From contig NW_026645885.1 of NCBI RefSeq assembly GCF_949987535.1, positions 205,001 through 269,000 on the forward strand: 64,000 bases of DNA, read 5' to 3'. This document shows, one piece after another, positions 50,021-62,335 of the stretch (positions within the stretch are counted from its first letter, which is position 1; the number at the start of each line of letters is the position of its first letter). This DNA is from Balaenoptera acutorostrata. Its lineage: Eukaryota > Chordata > Mammalia > Artiodactyla > Balaenopteridae. The notes beneath the pieces are model-generated. The model was not told where the DNA came from. It worked only from the letters and a program-made list of their open reading frames with translations, and searched no databases. Both the position numbers and the translations under genes were made by a program.

Positions 50021-51780
50021 ACTTTTAAAAACCAGTGAAACAAAGACAGTGAAAGAGAGAGAAATTCTTACAAAATTCGTTCAGGGGCTGTGATGCAACC
50101 TGGATTGACCATATCTAGACCCACAGCTGATTGAGACATAAGGGTGGACACTCTTGGGGCTGTGAGGTTCGGTGAGGTTGGGTGAGCCAACGCAGACCCT
50201 TTCAAGTAATATTGCATGGTACCCATCCCATGGGTCCCAAATCTCCAGGTTCAAGGGCATCTTCCTACATCGAAAACGTGCATGAGAAACCCAGAAGATG
50301 GCACACCGTGTGATCGGGAAAGGTTTCTAAAACGCACCTCATTTCTCATCTCCTTGTGCTCGGGTTCGCCATTGCAGCCGATTTACTAGCCATCTCCCTC
50401 CTTGGAGAATCATCACCTTTAACCTCCTGTTCAGTACAGGTTGCAATTTGTCCTGAGGATGAACGGGAAGAGGGGGAACCAATGAGAGACTAGCTCTAGG
50501 TGTTGGGACAGGCACAGATCACTCTATTTTCCCATCAGGAAGAAGAATTGAGCACAAGCTCAGCCTGCCCCCCAGAACCAGAAGAGGGCTTGAAGCAATC
50601 CTGCACTTTTGCGGCCCACTCCCAAAAAAGTGAGTTGAAAAATGGAGCTCAGGGTCACGGCAATTCACAAACCTGCAGAGTTTTAAATGATACCTATCGG
50701 CCACAAATATATTAAGGGAAGGCAACGAAGAGGCTTTGAAAGCAAGGAAGAATTGCAGGAAACAGATTTCAGGAGGTAGATTCGAATCGCCTTGAAATCA
50801 CATGAAAAGCGGCAAAACGTGGACAATGATGCCCTTGGCCAAAAAGGGCGTATGCGTTTTTTCCTGAATATATTCAGGAAAAAACGCATACGCCCTTTTT
50901 GGCCAACCGAGCAACCTGGAAAAGCAAATCAGCGCTCCAAAGAAGTCTCGCTTCCCAGCGGGCAAAAGGTCCATGTGGAAAAAAGTGTCCAAACCAGAAA
51001 TGCAGGACCGGCCATGGAGAAATGGGAGCCTTGCTACGCTGATGGGTGGGATGTAAATTGCCAACAGCCACTCTGGAGAAGTGTACGGTGTGTTCTGAAA
51101 CATCTAAAAAACACAGCTTGGAGAGCATAGGGCACTTCCACTCATGGGCATATAAATTGGGAAAACTAAAAATCAGCAAGACACAGGCACCCCAAAGTTT
51201 AGGGCTGCTCTGTTGACAAGAACCCCCACTTCATTACACCTTAAATAACTTAGGAAAGAGAAAAATTGATAAAGAAGTTGTGGTCCTCATATACAATGGA
51301 ATATCACTCAGACATGAAATCAACCTCATAAGGCTAGTAGCAGCACGATGAGTGGATTTAGGTACGACGATTCTAAGTGAAATAAGTCACACAGAAAAAG
51401 ACACTTATCATAAGATATCACTTCTAGAGGGAATGTAAAAACCGCTACACTTGAACTGAATTGCAAAACAGAACAGAGTCACACGTTTAGAAAACACACT
51501 ATGGCTGCTGAACGGGCAAGGTGAGGTGGGGTGATGCATAAAACAAGGGTTTCAAATTAGCTCAGATACCGTTCCATAAACCCAATATGTAAGAGACAAG
51601 ACCTATTCCTTTTTCAGTGAACTGGACTCAACACACCCTATTCACCGCACAAGAATATATCTGAATAGTAAGAATCTTCAAACCTATGTATTGATATCTC
51701 TCTGTAAGTGAGTCAAGGGGGTGTAAAGCAGCATAAACACAGCCGTGAAAAGCAGCTAAACCCCATTATAAAAATAAATT
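50021..51780 (+). repeat. Satellite monomer M29, subfamily D, variant D2 (1,760 bp)
   Basis: D2 marks, shared with M33: AATCATCACC, CACAGATCAC, AAAATTGATAAAG and CTCATATACAATGG. Palindrome 50835-50906 is perfect. Its last 150 bp switch to the M25-type tail (ACACACCCT at 51635, CTGAATAGT, AAAGCAGCATAA). Confidence 0.94.
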
Positions 51781-52290
51781 ACTTTTCAAAACCCGGTGAA
51801 ACAAAGACAGTGAAGAGAGAGAGAAATTCTTACAAAATTCGTTCAGGGGCTGTGATGCAACCTGGATTGACCATATCTAGACCCACAGCTGATTGAGACA
51901 TAAGGGTGGACACTCTTGGGGCTGAGAGGTTCGGTGAGGTTGGGTGAGCCAACGCAGACCCTTTCAAGTAATACTGCATGGTACCCATCCCATGGGTCAC
52001 CAAATCTCCAGGTTCAAGGGCATCTTCCTACGTCGAAAACAGGCATGAAAAACCCAGAAGATGGTACACCGTGTGATCGGGAAAGGTTTCTAAAACGCAC
52101 TCATTTCTCATCTCCTTAGCTCGGGTTCGCCATTCCAGCCGATTTACTAGCCATCTCCCTCCTTGGAGAATCAGCACCTTTAACCTCCTGTTCCGTACAG
52201 GTTGCAATTTGTCCTGAGGATGAACGGGAAGAGGGGGAACCAATGAGAGACTAGCTCTAGGTGTTGGGAGGCACAGGTCACTCTATTTTC
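51781..52290. other. Cluster of private single-base indels (possible consensus errors)
   Basis: Five indels in about 490 bp (near 51795, 51814, 51998, 52099 and 52268), none seen in any other monomer. Outside this and the right-edge cluster, private indels are rare, roughly one per several monomers. Confidence 0.75.
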
Positions 52291-53539
52291 CCATCAGGAA
52301 GAAGAATTAAGCACAAGCTCAGCCTGCCCCCCAGAACCAGAAGAGGGCCTGAAGCAATCCTGCGCTTTTGCGGCCAGCACCCAAAAAAGCGAGTTGAAAA
52401 ATGGAGCTCAGGGGCACTGCAATTCACAAACCTGCAGAGTTTTAAATGATACCTCTCGTCCACAAATATATTAAGGGAAGGCAACGAAGAGGCTTTGAAA
52501 GCAAGGCAGAATTGCAGGAAACAGATTTCAGGAGGTAGATTCGAATCGCCTTGAAAGCACATGAAAAGCGGCAAAACGTGGACAATGATGCCCTTGGCCA
52601 AAAAGGGCGTATGCGTTTTTTCCTGAATATATTCAGGAAAAAACGCATACGCCCTTTTTGGCCAACCAAGCAACCCGGAAAGGCCAATCAGCGCTCCAAA
52701 GAAGTCTCGCTTCCCAGCGGGCAAAAGGGCCATGCGGAAAAAAGTGTCCAAACCAGAAATGCAGGACTGGCCATGGAGAAATGGGAGCCTTGCTACGCTG
52801 ATGGGTGGGATGTAAATTGCCAACAGCCACTCTGGAGAAGTGTACGGTGTGTTCTGAAACATCTAAAAAACACAGCTTGGAGAGCATAGGGCACTTCCAC
52901 TCATGGGCGTATAAATTGGGAAAACTAAAAATCACCATGACACAGGCACCGCAAAGTTTAGGGCTGCTCTGTTGACAAAAACCGCCACTTCATTACACCT
53001 TAAATATCCTAGGAAAGAGAAAAATGGATAAAGAAGTTGTGGTCCTCATGTACAATGGAATATCACTCAGCCATGAAATCAACGTCATAAGGCTAGTAGC
53101 AGCACGATGAGTGGATTTAGGTACGACGATTCTAAGTGAAATAAGTCACACAGAAAAAGACACTTATCATAAGATATCACTTATAGAGGGAATGTAAAAA
53201 CTGCTACACTTTAACTGAATTGCAAAACAGAACAGAGTCAGACGTTTAGAAAACACACTATGGCTGCTGAACGGGAAAGGTGAGGTGGGGTGATGCATAA
53301 AACAAGGGTTTCAAATTAGCTCAGATACCGTTCCATAAACCCAGTATGTAAGAGACAAGACCTATTCCTTTTTCAGTGAACTGGACTCAACACCCCCTAT
53401 TCACCGCACAAGAATATATCTGACTAGTAAGAATCTTCAAACCTATGTATTGATATCTCTCTGTAAGTGAGTCAAGGGGGTGTAAAGCGGCATAAACACA
53501 GCCGTGAAAAGCAGCTAAACCCCATTATAAAAATAAATT
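51781..53539 (+). repeat. Satellite monomer M30, ordinary type with indel cluster (1,759 bp)
   Basis: Five private indels fall in the first 490 bp and cancel out: an extra G in ACCCGGTG, an extra base in TGAAGAGAGAGAG, an extra base in GGGTCACC, a missing C in CGCACTCAT, and two missing bases in GGGAGGCAC. Palindrome 52594-52665 is perfect. Private substitutions continue in the 3' half: ATCACCATGACAC, GCACCGCAAAG, AAACCGCCAC and ACACTTTAACTG. Confidence 0.9.
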
Positions 53540-55299
53540 ACTTTTAAAAAGCAGTGAAACAAAGACAGTGAAAGAGAGAGAAATTCTTAGAAAATTCCTT
53601 CAGGGGCTGTGGTGCAACCTGGATTGACCATATCTAGACCCACAGCTGATTGAGACATAAGGGTGGACACTCTTGGGGCTGTGAGGTTCGGTGAGGTTGG
53701 GTGAGCCAACGCAGACCCTTTCAAGTAATATTGCATGGTACCCATCCCATGGGTCCCAAATCTCCAGGTTCAAGGGCATCTTCCTACATCGAAAACGTGC
53801 ATGAGAAACCCAGAAGATGGCACACCGTGTGATCGGGAAAGGTTTCTAAAACGCACCTCATTTCTCATCTCCTTGTGCTCGGGTTCGCCATTGCAGCCGA
53901 TTTACTAGCCATCTCCCTCCTTGGAGAATCATCACCTTTAACCTCCTGTTCAGTACAGGTTGCAATTTGTCCTGAGGATGAACGGGAAGAGGGGGAACCA
54001 ATGAGAGACTAGCTCTAGGTGTTGGGACAGGCACAGGTCACTCTATTTTCCCATCAGGAAGAAGAATTGAGCACAAGCTCAGCCTGCCCCCCAGAACCAG
54101 AAGAGGGCCTGAAGCAATCCTGCACTTTTGCGGCCCACTCCCAAAAAAGTGAGTTGAAAAATGGAGCTCAGGGTCACGGCAATTCACAAACCTGCAGAGT
54201 TTTAAATGACACCTCTCGGCCACAAATATATTAAGGGAAGGCAACGAAGAGGCTTTGAAAGCAAGGAAGAATTGCAGGAAACAGATTTCAGGAGGTAGAT
54301 TCGAATCGCCTTGAAATCACATGAAAAGCGGCAAAACGTGGACAATGATGCCCTTGGCCAAAAAGGGCGTATGCGTTTTTTCCTGAATATATTCAGGAAA
54401 AAACGCATACGCCCTTTTTGGCCAACCAAGCAACCTGGAAAAGCAAATCAGCGCTCCAAAGAAGTCTCGCTTCCCAGCGGGCAAAAGGTCCATGTGGAAA
54501 AAAGTGTCCAAACCAGAAATGCAGGACCGGCCATGGAGAAATGGGAGCCTTGCTACGCTGATGGGTGGGATGTAAATTGCCAACAGCCACTCTGGAGAAG
54601 TGTACGGTGTGTTCTGAAACATCTAAAAAACACAGCTTGGAGAGCATAGGGCACTTCCACTCATGGGCGTATAAATTGGGAAAACTAAAAATCAGCAAGA
54701 CACAGGCACCCCAAAGTTTAGGGCTGCTCTGTTGACAAGAACCCCCACTTCATTACACCTTAAATAACTTAGGAAAGAGAAAAATTGAAAAAGAAGTTGT
54801 GGTCCTCATGTACAATGGAATATCACTCAGACATGAAATCAACCTCATAAGGCTAGTAGCAGCACGATGAGTGGATTTAGGTACGACGATTCTAAGTGAA
54901 ATAAGTCACACAGAAAAAGACACTTATCATAAGATATCACTTCTAGAGGGAATGTAAAAACCGCTACACTTGAACTGAATTGCAAAACAGAACAGAGTCA
55001 CACGTTTAGAAAACATACTATGGCTGCTGAACGGGAAAGGTGAGGTGGGGTGATGCATAAAACAAGGGTTTCAAATTAGCTCAGATACCGTTCCATAAAC
55101 CCAATATGTAAGAGACAAGACCTATTCCTTTTTCAGTGAACTGGACTCAACACCCCCTATTCACCGCACAAGAATATATCTGACTAGTAAGAATCTTCAA
55201 ACCTATGTATTGATATCTCTCTGTAAGTGAGTCAAGGGGGTGTAAAGCGGCATAAACACAGCCGTGAAAAGCAGCTAAACCCCATTATAAAAATAAATT
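53540..55299 (+). repeat. Satellite monomer M31, subfamily D, variant D1 (1,760 bp)
   Basis: M31 shares TAGAAAATTCC with M27/M28 and AAAATTGAAAAAG with M28, and it also has AATCATCACC. Palindrome 54354-54425 is perfect. CTGTGGTGCAACC, AAAAGCAGTG and GACACCTCTCGG are private. Confidence 0.94.
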
Positions 55300-57057
55300 A
55301 CTTTTCAAAACCCATGAAACAAAGACAGTGAAAGAGAGAGAAATTCTTACAAAATTCGTTCAGGGGCTGTGATGCACCTGGATTGACCATATCTAGACCC
55401 ACAGCTGATTGAGACATAAGGGTGGACACTCTTGGGGCTGAGAGGTTCGGTGAGGTTGGGTGAGCCAACGCAGACCCTTTCAAGTAATACTGCATGGTAC
55501 CCATCCCATGGGTCCCAAATCTCCAGGTTCAAGGGCATCTTCCTACATCGAAAACAGGCATGAGAAACCCAGAAGATGGTACACCGTGTGATCGGGAAAG
55601 GTTTCTAAAACGCACCTCATTTCTCATCTCCTTTGCTCGGGTTCGCCATTCCAGCCGATTTACTAGCCATCTCCCTCCTTGGAGAATCAGCACCTTTAAC
55701 CTCCTGTTCCGTACAGGTTGCAATTTGTCCTGAGGATAAACAGGAAGAGGGGGAACCAATGAGAGACTAGCTCTAGGTGTTGGGACAGGCACAGGTCACT
55801 CTATTTTCCCATCAGGAAGAAGAATTAAGCACAAGCTCAGCCTGCCCCCCAGAACCAGAAGAGGGCCTGAAGCAATCCTGTGCTTTTGCGGCCCGCTCCC
55901 AAAAAAGCGAGTTGAAAAATGGAGCTCAGGGGCACTGCAATTCACAAACCTGCAGAGTTTTAAATGATACCTCTCGACCACAAATATATTAAGGGAAGGC
56001 AACGAAGAGGCTTTGAAAGCAAGGAAGAATTGCAGGAAACAGATTTCAGGAGGTAGATTCGAATCGCCTTGAAAGCACATGAAAAGCGGCAAAACGTGGA
56101 CAATGATGCCCTTGGCCAAAAAGGGCGTATGCGTTTTTTCCTGAATATATTCAGGAAAAAACGCATACGCCCTTTTTGGCCAACCAAGCAACCTGGAAAG
56201 GCCAATCAGCGCTCCAAAGAAGTCTCGCTTCCCAGCGGGCAAAAGGGCCATGCGGAAAAACGTGTCCAAACCAGAAATGCAGGACCGGCCATGGAGAAAT
56301 GGGAGCCTTGCTACGCTGATGGGCGGGATGTAAATTGCCAACAGCCACTCTGGAGAAGTGTACGGTGTGTCCTGAAAAATCTAAAAAACACAGCTTGGAG
56401 AGCATAGGGCACTTCCACTCATGGGCATATAAATTGGGAAAACTAAAAATCAGCAAGACACAGGCACCCCAAAGTTTAGGGCTGCTCTGTTGACAAGAAC
56501 CCCCACTTCATTACACCTTAAATATCCTAGGAAAGAGAAAAATGGATAAAGAAGTTGTGGTCCTCATGTACAATGGAATATCACTCAGCCATGAAATCAA
56601 CGTCATAAGGCTAGTAGCAGCACGATGAGTGGATTTAGGTACGACGATTCTAAGTGAAATAAGTCACACAGAAAAAGACACTTATCATAAGATATCACTT
56701 CTAGAAGGAATGTAAAAACCGCTACACTTGAACTGAATTGCAAAACAGAACAGAGTCACACGTTTAGAAAACACACTATGGCTGCTGAACGGGCAAGGTG
56801 AGGTGGGGTGATGCATAAAACAAGGGTTTCAAATTAGCTCAGATACCGTTCCATAAACTCAATATGTAAGAGACAAGACCTATTCCTTTTTCAGTGAACT
56901 GGACTCAACACCCCCTATTCACCGCACAAGAATATATCTGACTAGTAAGAATCTTCAAACCTATGTATTGATATCTCTCTGTAAGTGAGTCAAGGGGGTG
57001 TAAAGCGGCATAAACACAGCCGTGAAAAGCAGCTAAACCCCATTATAAAAATAAATT
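55300..57057 (+). repeat. Satellite monomer M32, ordinary type (1,758 bp)
   Basis: One A is missing in GATGCACCTGG. Palindrome 56112-56183 is perfect. Private: ACCCATGAAAC, GAGGATAAACAGG, ATCCTGTGC, CTCTCGACC, GAAAAACGTGTCC, GGGCGGGATG, GTCCTGAAAAATC and AAACTCAATATG. It separates two D monomers. Confidence 0.92.
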
Positions 57058-58817
57058 ACTTTTCAAAACCCGTGAAACAAAGACAGTGAAAGAGAGAGAA
57101 ATTCTTACAAAATTCGTTCAGGGGCTGTGATGCAACCTGGATTGACCATATCTAGACCCACAGCTGATTGAGACATAAGGGTGGACACTCTTGGGGCTGT
57201 GAGGTTCGGTGAGGTTGGGTGAGCCAACGCAGACCCTTTCAAGTAATATTGCATGGTACCCATCCCATGGGTCCCAAATCTCCAGGTTCAAGGGCATCTT
57301 CCTACATCGAAAACGTGCATGAGAAACCCAGAAGATGGCACACCGTGTGATCGGGAAAGGTTTCTAAAACGCACCTCATTTCTCATCTCCTTGTGCTCGG
57401 GTTCGCCATTGCAGCCGATTTACTAGCCATCTCCCTCCTTGGAGAATCATCACCTTTAACCTCCTGTTCAGTACAGGTTGCAATTTGTCCTGAGGATGAA
57501 CGGGAAGAGGGGGAACCAATGAGAGACTAGCTCTAGGTGTTGGGACAGGCACAGATCACTCTATTTTCCCATCAGGAAGAAGAATTGAGCACAAGCTCAG
57601 CCTGCCCCCCAGAACCAGAAGAGGGCCTGAAGCAATCCTGCACTTTTGCGGCCCACTCCCAAAAAAGTGAGTTGAAAAATGGAGCTCAGGGTCACGGCAA
57701 TTCACAAACCTGCAGAGTTTTAAATGATACCTCTCGGCCACAAATATATTAAGGGAAGGCAACGAAGAGGCTTTGAAAGCAAGGAAGAATTGCAGGAAAC
57801 AGATTTCAGGAGGTAGATTCGAATCGCCTTGAAATCACATGAAAAGCGGCAAAACGTGGACAATGATGCCCTTGGCCAAAAAGGGCGTATGCGTTTTTTC
57901 CTGAATATATTCAGGAAAAAACGCATACGCCCTTTTTGGCCAACCAAGCAACCTGGAAAAGCAAATCAGCGCTCCAAAGAAGTCTCGCTTCCCAGCGGGC
58001 AAAAGGTCCATGTGGAAAAAAGTGTCCAAACCAGAAATGCAGGACCGGACATGGAGAAATGGGAGCCTTGCTACGCTGATGGGTGGGATGTAAATTGCCA
58101 ACAGCCACTCTGGAGAAGTGTACGGTGTGTTCTGAAACATCTAAAAAACACAGCTTGGAGAGCATAGGGCACTTCCACTCATGGGCATATAAATTGGGAA
58201 AACTAAAAATCAGCAAGACACAGGCACCCCAAAGTTTAGGGCTGCTCTGTTGACAAGAACCCCCACTTCATTACACCTTAAATAACTTAGGAAAGAGAAA
58301 AATTGATAAAGAAGTTGTGGTCCTCATATACAATGGAATATCACTCAGACATGAAATCAACCTCATAAGGCTAGTAGCAGCACGATGAGTGGATTTAGGT
58401 ACGACGATTCTAAGTGAAATAAGTCACACAGAAAAAGACACTTATCATAAGATATCACTTCTAGAGGGAATGTAAAAACCGCTACACTTGAACTGAATTA
58501 CAAAACAGAACAGAGTCACACGTTTAGAAAACACACTATGGCTGCTGAACGGGAAAGGTGAGGTGGGGTGATGCATAAAACAAGGGTTTCAAATTAGCTC
58601 AGATACCGTTCCATAAACCCAATATGTAAGAGACAAGACCTATTCCTTGCTCAGTGAACTGGACTCAACACCCCCTATTCAACGCACAAGAATATATCTG
58701 ACTAGTAAGAATCTTCAAACCTATGTATTGATATCTCTCTGTAAGTGAGTCAAGGGGGTGTAAAGCGGCATAAACACAGCCGTGAAAAGCAGCTAAACCC
58801 CATTATAAAAATAAATT
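57058..58817 (+). repeat. Satellite monomer M33, subfamily D, variant D2 (1,760 bp)
   Basis: M33 matches M29 at all D2 marks, but its first 130 bp are ordinary (CAAAACCCGTG, TTACAAAATTCG). Palindrome 57872-57943 is perfect. CCGGACATGG, TCCTTGCTCAG and CATTCAACGC are private. It is the last D copy in the window. Confidence 0.94.
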
Positions 58818-60576
58818 ACTTTTCAAAACCCGTGAAACAAAGACAGTGAAAGAGAGAGAAATTCTTACAAAATTCGTTCAGGGGCTGTGATGCAACCTGG
58901 ATTGACCATATCTAGACCCACAGCTGATTGAGACATAAGGGTGGACACTCTTGGGGCTGAGAGGTTCGGTGAGGTTGGGTGAGCCAACGCAGACCCTTTC
59001 AAGTAATACTGCATGGTACCCATCCCATGGGTCCCAAATCTCCAGGTTCAAGGGCATCTTCCTACATCGAAAACAGGCATGAGAAACCCAGAAGATGGTA
59101 CACCGTGTGATCGGGAAAGGTTACTAAAACGCACCTCATTTCTCATCTCCTTTGCTCGGGTTCGCCATTCCAGCCGATTTACTAGCCATCTCCCTCCTTG
59201 GAGAATCAGCACCTTTAACCTCCTGTTCCGTACAGGTTGCAATTTGTCCTGAGGATGAACGGGAAGAGGGGGAACCAATGAGAGACTAGCTCTAGGAGTT
59301 GGGACAGGCACAGGTCACTCTATTTTCCCATCAGGAAGAAGAATTAAGCACAAGCTCAGCCTGCCCCCCAGAACCAGAAGAGGGCCTGAAGCAATCCTGC
59401 GCTTTTGCGGCCAGCTCCCAAAAAAGCGAGTTGAAAAATGGAGCTCAGGGGCACTGCAATTCACAAACCTGCAGAGTTTTAAATGATACCTCTCGTCCAC
59501 AAATATATTAAGGGAAGGCAACGAAGAGGCTTTGAAAGCAAGGCAGAATGGCAGGAAACAGATTTCAGGAGGTAGATTCGAATCGCCTTGAAAGCACATG
59601 AAAAGCGGCAAAACGTGGACAATGATGCCCTTGGCCAAAAAGGGCGTATGCCTTTTTTCCTGAATACATTCAGGAAAAAAGGCATACGCCCTTTTTGGCC
59701 AACCAAGCAACCTGGAAAGGCCAATCAGCGCTCCAAAGAAGTCTCACTTCCCAGCGGGCAAAAGGGCCATGCGGAAAAAAGTGTCCAAACCAGAAATGCA
59801 GGACCGGCCATGGAGAAATGGGAGCCTTGCTACGCTGATGGTTGGGATGTAAATTGCCAACAGCCACTCTGGAGAAGTGTACGGTGTGTTCTGAAACATC
59901 TAAAAAACACAGCTTGGAGAGCATAGGGCACTTCCACTCATGGGCGTATAAATTGGGAAAACTAAAAATCAGCAAGACACAGGCACCCCAAAGTTTAGGG
60001 CTGCTCTGTTGACAAGAACCCCCACTTCATTACACCTTAAATATCCTAGGAAAGAGAAAAATGGATAAAGAAGTTGTGGTCCTCATGTACAATGGAATAT
60101 CACTCAGCCATGAAATCAACGTCATAAGGCTAGTAGCAGCACGATGAGTGGATTTAGGTACGACGATTCTAAGTGAAATAAGTCACACAGAAAAAGACAC
60201 TTATCATAAGATATCACTTCTAGAGGGAATGTAAAAACCGCTACACTTGAACTGAATTACAAAACAGAACAGAGTCACACGTTTAGAAAACACACTATGG
60301 CTGCTGAACGGGCAAGGTGAGGTGGGGTGATGCATAAAACAAGGGTTTCAAATTAGCTCAGATACCGTTCCATAAACCCAATATGTAAGAGACAAGACCT
60401 ATTCCTTTTTCAGTGAACTGGACTCAACACCCCCTATTCACCGCACAAGAATATATCTGACTAGTAAGAATCTTCAAACCTATCTATTGATATCTCTCTG
60501 TAAGTGAGTCAAGGGGGTGTAAAGCGGCATAAACACAGCCGTGAAAAGCAGCTAAACCCCATTATAAAAATAAATT
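58818..60576 (+). repeat. Satellite monomer M34, ordinary type with rewritten palindrome (1,759 bp)
   Basis: M34 is an ordinary monomer with AGGTTACTAAAAC, CTAGGAGTTGG, CAGAATGGCAGG, GTCTCACTTCC and GATGGTTGGG as private changes. Its palindrome is described separately because both arms changed together. Confidence 0.92.
59631..59702. repeat. Palindrome of M34 with a compensatory base-pair change
   Basis: At 59652 the usual G is C, and at the exactly opposite position 59681 the usual C is G, so the arm-to-arm pair G-C has become C-G and full pairing is kept. The only broken pair is at the centre, where C at 59667 faces A at 59666 (TGAATACATTCA). No other copy in the window has this double change. 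Confidence 0.93.
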
Positions 60577-62335
60577 ACTTTTCAAAACCCGTGAAACAAA
60601 GACAGTGAAAGAGAGAGAAATTCTTACAAAATTCGTTCAGGGGCTGTGATGCAACCTGGATTGACCATATCTAGACCCACAGCTGATTGAGACATAAGGG
60701 TGGACACTCTTGGGGCTGAGAGGTTCGGTGAGGTTGGGTGAGCCAACGCAGACCCTTTCAAGTAATACGGCATGGTACCCATCCCATGGGTCCCAAATCT
60801 CCAGGTTCAAGGGCATCTTCCTACATCGAAAACAGGCATGAGAAACCCAGAAGATGGTACACCGTGTGATCGTGATAGGTTTCTAAAACGCACCTCATTT
60901 CTCATCTCCTTTGCTCGGGTTCGCCATTCCAGCCGATTTACTAGCCATCTCCCTCCTTGGAGAATCAGCACCTTTAACCTCCTGTTCCGTACAGGTTGCA
61001 ATTTGTCCTGAGGATGAACGGGAAGAGGGGGAACCAATGAGAGACTAGCTCTAGGTGTTGGGACAGGCACAGGTCACTCTATTTTCCCATCAGGAAGAAG
61101 AATTAAGCACAAGCTCAGCCTGCCCCCCAGAACCAGAAGAGGGCCTGAAGCAATCCTGCGCTTTTGCGGCCAGCTCCCAAAAAAGCGAGTTGAAAAATGG
61201 AGCTCAGGGGCACTGCAATTCACAAACCTGCAGAGTTTTAAATGATACCTCTCGTCCACAAATATATTAAGGGAAGGCAACGAAGAGGCTTTGAAAGCAA
61301 GGCAGAATTGCAGGAAACAGATTTCAGGAGGTAGATTCGAATCGCCTTGAAAGCACATGAAAAGCGGCAAAACGTGGACAATGATGCCCTTGGCCAAAAA
61401 GGGCGTATGCGTTTTTTCCTGAATATATTCAGGAAAAAACGCATACGCCCTTTTTGGCCAACCAAGCAACCTGGAAAGGCCAATCAGCGCTCCAAAGAAG
61501 TCTCGCTTCCCAGCGGGCAAAAGGGCCATGCGGAAAAAAGTGTCCAAACCAGAAATGCAGGACCGGCCATGGAGAAATGGGAGCCTTGCTACGCTGATGG
61601 GTGGGATGTAAATTGCCAACAGCCACTCTGGAGAAGTGTACGGTGTGTTCGGAAACATCTAAAAAACACAGCTTGGAGAGCACAGGGCACTTCCACTCAT
61701 GGGCGTCTAAATTGGGAAAACTAAAAATCAGCAAGACACAGGCACCCCAAAGTTTAGGGCTGCTCTGTTGACAAGAACCCCCACTTCATTACACCTTAAA
61801 TATCCTAGGAAAGAGAAAAATGGATAAAGAAGTTGGGGTCCTCATGTACAATGGAATATCACTCAGCCATGAAATCAACGTCATAAGGCTAGTAGCAGCA
61901 CGATGAGTGGATTTAGGTACGACGATTCTAAGTGAAATAAGTCACACAGAAAAAGACACTTATCATAAGATATCACTTCTAGAGGGAATGTAAAAACCGC
62001 TACACTTGAAGTGAATTACAAAACAGAACAGAGTCACACGTTTAGAAAACACACTATGGCTGCTGAACGGGCAAGGTGAGGTGGGGTGATGCATAAAACA
62101 ATGGTTTCAAATTAGCTCAGATACCGTTCCATAAACCCAATATGTAAGAGACAAGACCTATTCCTTTTTCAGTGAACTGGACTCAACACCCCCTATTCAC
62201 CGCACAAGAATATATCTGACTAGTAAGAATCTTCAAACCTATGTATTGATATCTCTCTGTAAGTGAGTCAAGGGGATGTAACGCGGCATAAACACAGCCG
62301 TGAAAAGCAGCTAAACCCCATTATAAAAATAAATT
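60577..62335 (+). repeat. Satellite monomer M35 (1,759 bp)
   Basis: M35 shares AATACGGCATGG and TCGTGATAGG with M12/M13, which lie about 40 kb upstream. Palindrome 61390-61461 is perfect. The 3' half has TGTTCGGAAAC (also in M36), GAGCACAGGG, CTTGAAGTGAATT, CAATGGTTTC and GGGGATGTAACGCGG. Confidence 0.92.

Larger units (their letters stand above)
46501..58817 (+). repeat. Subfamily D domain: D-D-D then alternation with ordinary monomers
   Basis: The order is D (M27), D1 (M28), D2 (M29), ordinary (M30), D1 (M31), ordinary (M32), D2 (M33). All five D copies are 1,760 bp with the extra base in CCTTGTGCTC. D2 copies share CACAGATCAC and CTCATATAC, so within the block the D copies come from two sub-lineages. 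Confidence 0.9.
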
